This document shows, piece after piece, positions 1 through 4,983 of a stretch of 5,392 nucleotides of DNA. The DNA lies in the NCBI GenBank assembly GCA_027033555.1, contig JALVLE010000085.1:1-5392 (forward strand), read 5' to 3'. The position numbers and the translations under genes are program-made. The stretch is from Caldifarciminota bacterium (GTDB lineage: Bacteria > Hydrothermota > Hydrothermia > UBA1063 > CAJXJZ01). The stretch's first letter is position 1, and the number at the start of each line of letters is the position of its first letter. The notes beneath the pieces were generated by a model. That model saw only the letters and a list, made by a program, of their open reading frames with translations. It did not search any database and had not been told where the DNA came from.

Positions 1-58
1 TGTTTATAAAATACAGGATAAATACTTCAGGCTGATTGAAGAAGCCACCTCAACATAA
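1..58 (+). CDS. C-terminal end of an unidentified protein (partial)
   Basis: An open frame enters from the left edge and ends at a TAA at 56-58. It encodes the last 18 residues, VYKIQDKYFRLIEEATST. The composition is that of an ordinary soluble amphipathic helix end, and the other two plus-strand frames carry stops in or near this stretch. It would converge on the minus-strand gene that ends at 61, leaving only two bases between the two stop codons. The piece is too short to assign a family, and it could be a chance open frame. Confidence 0.45.
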   Translation, partial: VYKIQDKYFRLIEEATST

Positions 59-60
59 GT

Positions 61-522
61 TCAATGTTCGTAAACACCATACTTATAAAACACTTTGAAT
101 TTTCTTTCTCTTAGAACCCATCGTGCATGTCCAAGATCCAGCATATAAAGAAAAGCATTGAACAAAAAGCCTGTCATTATCATTCCCATATCTTTCATGA
201 TTTTATTTTTGTATCTTGCAGGTAATTGTTTTGGGTCCATTGCGTCACCATATAGCAGCACTCCTCCAGCTACTGAGAGTGCTGTACCTATACTCCTGAG
301 CGTAAATATACCCAGAGCATTTTTCTTTTCTCCTATCATGTAATGAAAATAACCGGGGAAAAATACGCCGGTCATATAGTCCATTACATCAAAATCAAAA
401 ACCAATGTTCTATATTCTGAATAACTCATATTGTAAGGCATTATTGGCAAGTTAAAATGTGGTGCATACAGGGTATCATTTCTTGAAAGGCTTATAAATG
501 CAAAAATAAGGTAAACAAACAT
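61..522 (-). CDS. Small integral membrane protein of unknown function
   Basis: This is a 153-residue protein I do not recognise by name. The start is supported by GGGAGG at 528-533 on the minus strand, five bases before the ATG. The N-terminus (about 1-13) is hydrophobic and could be a short signal peptide or membrane anchor. Two further hydrophobic segments lie at about 70-91 and 111-130. Residues 54-79 carry a pattern, FFPGYFHY followed by GEKKNALG and a hydrophobic helix, that resembles the PGxGxxYxG hairpins of small TM2/DUF5683-like envelope proteins; this is a resemblance only. The second hairpin ends LDLGHARWVLRERKFK, so a basic tail follows the last membrane segment. The gene lies 13 bases behind the GAF-domain reductase gene and is almost certainly co-transcribed with it, but nothing in the sequence ties its function to methionine repair. 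Confidence 0.8.
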   Translation of the reverse strand: MFVYLIFAFISLSRNDTLYAPHFNLPIMPYNMSYSEYRTLVFDFDVMDYMTGVFFPGYFHYMIGEKKNALGIFTLRSIGTALSVAGGVLLYGDAMDPKQLPARYKNKIMKDMGMIMTGFLFNAFLYMLDLGHARWVLRERKFKVFYKYGVYEH

Positions 523-535
523 AAAAACCTCCCTT

Positions 536-994
536 CTACAAAAGCTTTGAAATCATTGCTGCTATGTTCTCAAGGATATGCCTGTCTTTCTCGGTAAACG
601 CAGATTGGGTGTGGGAATCAATATCAAGTTCTCCTTTTATTTCTCCATTTTTAAATATTGGTACCACAATCTCCGATTTAACATCAGGACTGCATGCCAG
701 ATAATTCTTCTCCTTTGAAACATCATTGACAATAAACACTTTCTTTGTAACAGCAGCCTGCCCACAAATACCTTCACCGAATTTGATTCTGGTGTGTATG
801 GTTGAGTCACCTGCATAGGGACCTAAGACAAGTTCGTCTTTTTTACGCGGGTCAACAAAGTAAAACCCTACCCAGTCATAATGCTCTACATTTTCTTTAA
901 GATACTTGCAGACCTTCTCCAGTTTGGTATCCAAATCACCCGGTTGTTCAAGTATGTTCTGAATGTCATTTTCAATTCTTTTCCAGTCAATCAT
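536..994 (-). CDS. msrC: GAF-domain free methionine-(R)-sulfoxide reductase family protein
   Basis: This 152-residue cytoplasmic protein is a single GAF domain of the fRMsr (YebR/MsrC) family, which reduces free methionine-R-sulfoxide to methionine using cysteine chemistry. Family landmarks are DWVGFYFVD near residue 40, LVLGPYAG (55-62), FGEGICGQA with Cys77, NYLACSPDVKSEIVVPIF with Cys101, and GELDIDS (121-127). In E. coli the family has three working cysteines. Here the first of them (in the ACIRI stretch) is replaced by His in STIHTRIKFG, leaving the Cys77/Cys101 pair. I recall this two-cysteine form as common in other phyla. The start is set at ATG 994 because GGAGG (1000-1004) lies five bases upstream; an in-frame ATG at 1013-1015 lies upstream of that ribosome site and has none of its own. 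Family assignment is secure. Activity on free Met-SO is inferred, and the gene symbol is by family only. Confidence 0.88.
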   Translation of the reverse strand: MIDWKRIENDIQNILEQPGDLDTKLEKVCKYLKENVEHYDWVGFYFVDPRKKDELVLGPYAGDSTIHTRIKFGEGICGQAAVTKKVFIVNDVSKEKNYLACSPDVKSEIVVPIFKNGEIKGELDIDSHTQSAFTEKDRHILENIAAMISKLL

Positions 995-1038
995 TAATAC
1001 CTCCTTTTTAGACACATCCCCAGAAATTTATATTTATC

Positions 1039-1059
1039 TTAAAGCATATTTAAAGCATA
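1039..1059. repeat. Two tandem 10-bp repeats, TTAAAGCATA, with 11-bp period
   Basis: TTAAAGCATA occurs at 1039-1048 and again, identically, at 1050-1059, so the copies lie about one helical turn apart. They fall just downstream of the predicted start of the minus-strand transcript, within its leader. A protein binding here on one face of the DNA would be placed to repress that operon. They may also be chance in AT-rich sequence. Confidence 0.5.
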
Positions 1060-1071
1060 CGCGTCTCTTAT

Positions 1072-1100
1072 ATTATCAGGTAATTAGTAGAAGAATTCAA
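1072..1100 (-). promoter_or_regulatory. Candidate sigma-70 promoter for the minus-strand operon
   Basis: On the minus strand, TTGAAT (1095-1100) is followed after 17 bases by GATAAT (1072-1077). These match 4/6 and 5/6 of the -35 and -10 consensus with ideal spacing. Transcription would begin near 1065, giving a leader of about 70 bases before the ATG at 994. No extended -10 is present. It is a prediction from consensus alone in AT-rich DNA. Confidence 0.45.
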
Positions 1101-1133
1101 GAAGATATCATGATGAGATTTAAGAGTTATGAC

Positions 1134-1194
1134 GACAATTTTGTCGAATGTATGCGCTTTATATCCTACAAAGTTGACAATTTTCTCTAATGTA
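1134..1194 (+). promoter_or_regulatory. Paired upstream activator sites (two 19-bp direct repeats, 42-bp period)
   Basis: GACAATTTTGTCGAATGTA (1134-1152) and GACAATTTTCTCTAATGTA (1176-1194) agree at 17 of 19 positions, and their period is exactly 42 bp, about four turns of B-DNA. The left copy contains a perfect inverted repeat, CGACAA-TT-TTGTCG (1133-1146); the right copy keeps only the left arm. They lie about 65-125 bp before the predicted sigma-54 transcription start, the usual position of enhancer sites for NtrC-family activators. I infer two dimers binding the same DNA face, a strong site upstream and a weaker one downstream. The cognate regulator is not in this window. Confidence 0.72.
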
Positions 1195-1231
1195 ATCCAA
1201 AATTCCCTGTACTTACAAGTATTCTTATTTG

Positions 1232-1247
1232 TGGCATAAAAGTTGCA
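1232..1247 (+). promoter_or_regulatory. Sigma-54 (RpoN) promoter of the envelope operon
   Basis: TGGCATAAAAGTTGCA matches the sigma-54 consensus TGGCAC-N5-TTGCA, with the invariant GG (-25/-24) and GC (-13/-12) exactly 10 bases apart. The only core deviations are in the less conserved positions after TGGCA. Transcription would begin at about 1257-1260, giving a leader of about 25 bases that carries the ribosome site of the first gene. Such promoters need an ATP-driven enhancer-binding protein, in keeping with the paired repeats upstream. Confidence 0.85.
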
Positions 1248-1283
1248 GTAATAGGGGTGGAAAATAAAAAAAGGAGGTTCAAA

Positions 1284-1808
1284 ATGAGGGGTAAAGCAAA
1301 CCTCATAAAAAAAGTAGCGCTGCTGAGTATGGCAGCAATATTCGCAGGGGCTATTCCAGCCTTTGCACAGGTCTCACAGGAAGTGATAAATGACCCTGAA
1401 GTTCAGGTGACAGACTCTACACAGAATCAGTATCGTCATCAGTATAAAAAGTCCATTGGTGATTCTCTTATGGATCAGAATAGACATAACCATAGATATC
1501 ACCATCAAGAACATATGGCAGATTCTTTAGGAGTCAGAAAGCAATACAGAAGAAGCAAAAATAATGGAATGCCGCAGGATAGTGGTGTCATGAAGAGAGA
1601 GAGGAAAAGAATTCGTGATGAGAATTGTGATGGAGTTCCCGATAGTGCTCAGGTAAGAACGAGGAAGAGAAGTCATATGGGAACATCGGAAAGAAAAAGT
1701 ATAAGAAAGCGGATGGGTGGGGAAAACCCCTCCGGTACTTCGCACACAGGAAGTGAAAGTGGCACAGGCTCCAAGAAGAGGCAAAGGAGTCACGGTGGTC
1801 ACAATTGA
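1284..1808 (+). CDS. Secreted, strongly basic His/Arg-rich protein with one DxNxDGxxD motif
   Basis: This 174-residue protein is of no family I can name. The start is ATG 1284, six bases after GGAGG (1273-1277). An in-frame GTG at 1257 coincides with the predicted sigma-54 transcription start and so is unlikely to be used. Residues 1-28 form a clear signal peptide: basic MRGKANLIKK, a hydrophobic core, then the AFA-Q cleavage site. The mature part is low in hydrophobic residues and probably disordered. His residues cluster at 52-77 (RHQYKK through NRHNHRYHHQEH), and runs of Lys/Arg are frequent from 86 onward. DENCDGVPD (112-120) fits the DxNxDGxxD calcium loop of thrombospondin type-3 or EF-hand-like repeats, with a lone Cys115. 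The tail from about 144 is Gly/Ser/Lys/Arg/His-rich. As the first gene of the sigma-54 operon, followed by a hairpin, it may be the most abundant product. Metal or polyanion binding in the periplasm or at the cell surface is a reasonable inference, not shown. Confidence 0.82.
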   Translation: MRGKANLIKKVALLSMAAIFAGAIPAFAQVSQEVINDPEVQVTDSTQNQYRHQYKKSIGDSLMDQNRHNHRYHHQEHMADSLGVRKQYRRSKNNGMPQDSGVMKRERKRIRDENCDGVPDSAQVRTRKRSHMGTSERKSIRKRMGGENPSGTSHTGSESGTGSKKRQRSHGGHN

Positions 1809-1831
1809 TTGGGCTTAGCCTTACCGGAGAT

Positions 1832-1854
1832 GGCGGGGTTATATTGACCCCGCC
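1832..1854 (+). terminator. Hairpin between the first and second operon genes (weak terminator or attenuator)
   Basis: GGCGGGGT (1832-1839) pairs perfectly with ACCCCGCC (1847-1854) around a 7-base loop. The stem is GC-rich. The following TTATATTAATAAAAC has only a broken T tract, so full intrinsic termination is doubtful. It lies 23 bases after the stop of the His/Arg-rich gene and before the ribosome site of the DUF2202 gene. A partial terminator or a 3'-end stabiliser that raises the level of the first gene over the rest would fit. Confidence 0.65.
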
Positions 1855-1896
1855 TTATATTAATAAAACAACAGATAAAAAACAAGGAGGTAAAAA

Positions 1897-2604
1897 ATGA
1901 AAAACATAATCAAGAAAACAAGATACGTTGTTCCAGGAGCATTTCTACTGTCGCTTTCCTTTTCTATTGCCTATACACAGGGAATGAAAAGAGGCAGAGC
2001 AGGTGGACAGAGAAGGATGTATGGTGAAGCATATGTAAAGAGTCTTCCGAAAGAAACCCTTAGCAAGGATGAGGTCCGGAGCATTACACATATGAGAGAA
2101 GAGGAAAAACTTGCAAGAGATGTGTATAACAAACTGTATGAGTACTGGAAACTACCGATTTTTTCCAATATAGCAAAAAGCGAACAGAGACATATGGACA
2201 TGGTGGGGCTTTTAATTGAAAAATATGAGTTAAATGACCCTGTTAAAGCTGACAGCCCCGGTAAATTTAATGACCCTAAAATGCAAAAGCTCTACGATAA
2301 ACTTATAGCAGAAGGCAAGAAATCTCTCAACGATGCGCTTAAAGTAGGCTGTCTGATTGAGGACCTTGATATATACGACCTTAATGCGGCGCTTGCGAAA
2401 GTGGACAATCAAGACATAAAGTATGTGTACACAAACATAAGACGTGGTTCGTATAATCATCTCAATAGTTTTTATAATACGCTCAAAAGATACGGTGGAA
2501 CATATACTCCTCAGTATATCTCACAGGATGAATTCGATAGAATAATATCTTTGAGAACTACTGGCAGACCGGGCAGGAAGAGAGGTAGGGGGTTTGCCAG
2601 ATGA
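1897..2604 (+). CDS. Secreted DUF2202 ferritin-like protein
   Basis: This 235-residue protein starts at ATG 1897, six bases after AAGGAGG (1884-1890). Residues 1 to about 27 are a signal peptide (KKTRY, then a hydrophobic core ending near SIAYT), so the protein acts outside the cytoplasm. Residues about 50-210 are a DUF2202 domain, a ferritin-like four-helix family. Visible landmarks are MREEEKLARDVY (66-77), NIAKSEQRHM (91-100), VGCLIEDLDIYDL (150-162), RRGSYNHLNSF (182-192) and YTPQYIS near 203. Glu69/70, Glu96, His99, Glu155 and His188 are the likely di-metal ligands by family logic. The function of the family is not settled; iron or other metal binding, or a redox role, is inferred. Short basic Gly/Arg stretches flank the domain at 30-40 and 221-235 (GRPGRKRGRG). 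The stop codon overlaps the next start as ATGA, so translation is probably coupled to the DUF4405 gene. Confidence 0.9.
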   Translation: MKNIIKKTRYVVPGAFLLSLSFSIAYTQGMKRGRAGGQRRMYGEAYVKSLPKETLSKDEVRSITHMREEEKLARDVYNKLYEYWKLPIFSNIAKSEQRHMDMVGLLIEKYELNDPVKADSPGKFNDPKMQKLYDKLIAEGKKSLNDALKVGCLIEDLDIYDLNAALAKVDNQDIKYVYTNIRRGSYNHLNSFYNTLKRYGGTYTPQYISQDEFDRIISLRTTGRPGRKRGRGFAR

Positions 2605-3446
2605 AGAAGGTAAAATTCCACGGGAGAAGCTTTGTTTCATACTTCTCCCTTTATCTTTTTATAATACTGTTTGTTTCGGGTATTGTCCTTTTTCTTGCGC
2701 CTAAAGGAAGATATGCCAACTGGATGGGCTGGACACTCCTGGGACTCACCAAGGGGCAGTGGGAAGCAGTGCATACGATATCCGGGTATATCTTTGTTAT
2801 TGTGATATTTTTCCATCTTAAGTACAATTTCAATGCTCTCAAAGCTTACGTCTATAGTAGGACAAGGAAGGCTCTGAATAGAAAATGGGAACTTGTTTCG
2901 GCTACATTACTTTCATTGTTGGTTGTCGTTGGTACTGTAAAGGAGTTTCCTGTTCCCAAATTTATCATGGATACAGGAGAAAGATTAAAATATGCATGGG
3001 AAGAAAAAGGTGGGAATCCTCCCATTCCTCATATGGAACTTATGACACTCGGAGAAATAGCGGAAGAACTCGATATAGACTCACTTAAAGTTAAGAGTCT
3101 GTTACGTTCTCGTGGTATAGAGTTTGAAAGTTTGAACGATACGCTTAAAAATATAGCCGATGAAAATGATATGACACCTAATGCTATTTACGAAATTTTG
3201 CAATCTTCAAGTAAAGATTCGCAAAAAGCAGAAAATAATACTCATAAAGGATTCTACGGCTATGGCAGAATGACTCTTTCAGACCTTGCCGCATATCTGG
3301 GAATTTCGGAAGATTCCCTTTCTGTAATTTTTAAGCAGCTTAATCTTCCTTATGAAAGGGAGAGTAATTTAAAAAGTATTGCAGATAAAGTGGATCTCAC
3401 TCCATTTGAACTTGTAGATACGGTAGAAAAACAGATGGGAAGGTGA
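2601..3446 (+). CDS. DUF4405 cytochrome-b-like membrane protein with two C-terminal helical repeats
   Basis: This 281-residue protein has its start overlapping the upstream stop (ATGA). Three membrane segments are visible at about 13-33, 56-76 and 98-114. The first two, with SGIVLFLAPKGRYANWMGW (26-44), WEAVHTISGY (54-63) and FFHLKYNF (70-77), match DUF4405, a family related to b-type cytochromes. His58 and His72 are the candidate haem ligands. Residues 148-201 and 224-276 are two copies of a repeat of about 53 residues: MTLxxxAxxLxI, a linker with LP/GI, then LKxIADxxDxTPxxx. They are joined by a polar linker with HKGFYGYGR. The repeats look like small helix-turn-helix folds. By the positive-inside rule (KAYVYSRTRKALNRK between segments 2 and 3) the C-terminal half lies on the periplasmic side, which argues against DNA binding. 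An electron-transfer partner of the neighbouring DUF2202 protein is an inference from gene order. Confidence 0.82.
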   Translation: MKKVKFHGRSFVSYFSLYLFIILFVSGIVLFLAPKGRYANWMGWTLLGLTKGQWEAVHTISGYIFVIVIFFHLKYNFNALKAYVYSRTRKALNRKWELVSATLLSLLVVVGTVKEFPVPKFIMDTGERLKYAWEEKGGNPPIPHMELMTLGEIAEELDIDSLKVKSLLRSRGIEFESLNDTLKNIADENDMTPNAIYEILQSSSKDSQKAENNTHKGFYGYGRMTLSDLAAYLGISEDSLSVIFKQLNLPYERESNLKSIADKVDLTPFELVDTVEKQMGR

Positions 3447-3450
3447 GAAT

Positions 3451-4506
3451 ATGAGTGGAATTTTTGCTATCCTGATACCGATTTATCTAAATATCAGCGT
3501 CGAGCAGTATCTTACGGATAATGCAACCTTAAGCAGTGTACCTTCGGAAGATTACATTACATACGTCAATCTTTCTTATGAAACAGGCGGGGATGTAAAC
3601 CCAATAATGCTGACGCTGTTTTCGGATATGGCACTGTTTTATACACATGATTCTTTGACTAACTACACGGTGGGTGGTGCACTTACATATTTCAAAGACA
3701 TACTATCGCCTGGAAGTTTCCTTCAAGTGGATGTTGAGGGAGGAACCAATTTCGGTGGATATTCCACTTATTTCTATCTTCTCCCCTCCGTATCGTCTAA
3801 AATCTATGTGGGTAATGATATTCTGATAAAGCCCTATTACGGTGTTAAATTCCTGAATGCTGAAGACGTACTTCGGTATGAAGAGCACAAAATTTTTCTT
3901 TCTACCCTGTTTTTTCTTCCCACAGCAACCACATTGAAACTCTACAGTGCGCTCAAAATAAGACATGAGACACTTTACAGTACGTATTTTTCTTCATCTT
4001 CATCCGGTAGGCGGGAAGGATATACTCTTGTGGAATCAGAGAATAAAACACTGTACAGGAGTGACTTTTCACTCAGGATTGCTCAAAACATAGTAAGACC
4101 CTTTGGAGTATTCGGAGAAGCAGGATATGCATACTCTCCAGAAAGCAATCGTATAAGCACAAGTAGTGATTTTCCTGTGGATGCCGGGCTTTTTGAGACG
4201 GAATACGCAGAATGTGGAATGTATGGTACTCTGGGGGCCACACTTGTTCCGATAAAAGGTTTCACCGTGAAAGCAACATATAATCTTTTTGATAAAACTG
4301 TGAGATATACAGACACTATAGGCAATGTACTTTCCAGAGATGACATTTATACCGGATTTTCGGTAAACTTACTTTATAATTTCAATTTAGGAAACACTAC
4401 ATGGAACCTTGGAGCAAATTACATCTACAGGGAGAATAATTCAGACGTGTCGGATTATTCTTATAAGGAAAATGCCCTGTCCGTTTTTGTGGGCATGGGT
4501 TTTTAG
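3451..4506 (+). CDS. Outer-membrane beta-barrel protein
   Basis: This 351-residue protein starts at ATG 3451, four bases after the previous stop, with AAGGTGA (3440-3446) as ribosome site. The N-terminus (MSGIFAILIPIYLNIS) is a short, hydrophobic signal-like stretch without the usual Lys/Arg. The rest alternates polar and aromatic or aliphatic residues in roughly 12-14 amphipathic strands, for example YITYVNLSYETGG, FLQVDVEGGTNFGG, FGVFGEAGYAY, FTVKATYNLFD, FSVNLLYNFNLG and WNLGANYIYREN. Long polar loops include a Ser-rich one near SSSSSGRREG. It ends in LSVFVGMGF, with the terminal Phe that marks many barrels for BAM-dependent insertion. No specific family is recognised. Within the operon it could serve as a porin or as an outer-membrane partner for the secreted proteins. 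It contains no CxxCH motif, so it is not itself a multihaem protein. Confidence 0.8.
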   Translation: MSGIFAILIPIYLNISVEQYLTDNATLSSVPSEDYITYVNLSYETGGDVNPIMLTLFSDMALFYTHDSLTNYTVGGALTYFKDILSPGSFLQVDVEGGTNFGGYSTYFYLLPSVSSKIYVGNDILIKPYYGVKFLNAEDVLRYEEHKIFLSTLFFLPTATTLKLYSALKIRHETLYSTYFSSSSSGRREGYTLVESENKTLYRSDFSLRIAQNIVRPFGVFGEAGYAYSPESNRISTSSDFPVDAGLFETEYAECGMYGTLGATLVPIKGFTVKATYNLFDKTVRYTDTIGNVLSRDDIYTGFSVNLLYNFNLGNTTWNLGANYIYRENNSDVSDYSYKENALSVFVGMGF

Positions 4507-4514
4507 GAGGTGAT
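4505..4514 (+). promoter_or_regulatory. Full-length Shine-Dalgarno that decides the next start
   Basis: AGGAGGTGAT is complementary to the 16S rRNA tail over its full ten bases and overlaps the TAG of the barrel gene. It puts ATG 4519 at ideal distance (eight bases after GGAGG). The in-frame GTG at 4510 lies inside the ribosome site itself and so is not the start. Confidence 0.8.
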
Positions 4515-4518
4515 TGAA

Positions 4519-4983
4519 ATGCTGTTTTTACTGCTTATGCTTGGGTTCGGCGGATATTTATACAATCCCGGAGATACCATTTCTGTAAGTGGACATGTTG
4601 ATAGTGTGTATCTAATAAGAGGACAGCGCGGCAGCGCCAGAATCCTTGTAGTGAGATTGCGTTCGGACAAAGAAAATGTAAATCATGTTATTCTTGGTCC
4701 TTCCTGGTTTGTGGAATTTGTGCCTGCAGAAGGAGACTCTATTAATGTAACAGGGGCGAGATGTACCAATAGAAAGGGGTTCATTGTAGCAAGAGAGATA
4801 TACAATATATCCAGGAACAAGAGGCTTGTTCTTAGAACAGAAAATGGCTTTCCATTGTGGCACAGAAACAGGGTGCGTAATTACGGATGGGAAGACGGAG
4901 GAGAAATGCACCACGGTGGTGAGAGTGGACCAATGGGAGGAACTTCGAAACAGGGAGGAAGGAGGAAGAGAGGGAAACATTGA
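4519..4983 (+). CDS. Exported OB-fold-like protein with basic Gly/Arg-rich tail
   Basis: This 154-residue protein starts at ATG 4519 behind a full Shine-Dalgarno sequence. Residues 1 to about 13 (MLFLLLMLGFGGY) are a very short hydrophobic export signal or anchor. Residues about 17-115 look like one small beta-rich domain: GDTISVSGHVDSV, RILVVRL, HVILGPSWF (57-64), GDSINVTGA (72-80), AREIYNI and LRTENGFPLW (105-114). I recall the LGPxWF, GDxxxVTG and LRxxxGxPxW landmarks from small periplasmic OB-fold proteins, often labelled only as hypothetical or DNA-binding. The tail from about 120 is rich in Gly, His, Arg and Lys (EMHHGGES through QGGRRKRGKH) and is probably disordered. Its stop overlaps the TTG start of the sensor gene, so expression of operon and sensor is coupled. 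No catalytic residues stand out, and the ligand is unknown. Confidence 0.78.
   Translation: MLFLLLMLGFGGYLYNPGDTISVSGHVDSVYLIRGQRGSARILVVRLRSDKENVNHVILGPSWFVEFVPAEGDSINVTGARCTNRKGFIVAREIYNISRNKRLVLRTENGFPLWHRNRVRNYGWEDGGEMHHGGESGPMGGTSKQGGRRKRGKH

Noticed and set aside
158..343. Plus-strand open frame opposite the membrane protein gene
   Set aside because: No ribosome site. It is a shadow of the well-supported minus-strand gene.
1050..1156. Inverted pair GCATAC (1055-1060) and GTATGC (1150-1155) as a large stem
   Set aside because: Only six bases match over about 90 bases, which is expected by chance in this sequence.
963..1190. Plus-strand open frame of 75 codons across the msrC start and control region
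   Set aside because: It overlaps the msrC-like gene antisense, has no ribosome site, and covers the promoter and activator repeats.
1174..1202. TTGACA at 1174-1179 as a sigma-70 -35 box
   Set aside because: There is no acceptable -10 at 15-19 bases; TGTAAT lies only 11 bases away. The bases are part of the second activator repeat.
3451..4506. Barrel as a multihaem or porin-cytochrome conduit component
   Set aside because: There is no CxxCH motif in it or in any other protein of the window, so a cytochrome conduit cannot be claimed.
4612..4980. Minus-strand open frame of 122 codons opposite the OB-fold-like gene
   Set aside because: Low-complexity translation mirroring the Gly/Arg-rich tail, no ribosome site, and the plus-strand gene has family landmarks and a full Shine-Dalgarno sequence.
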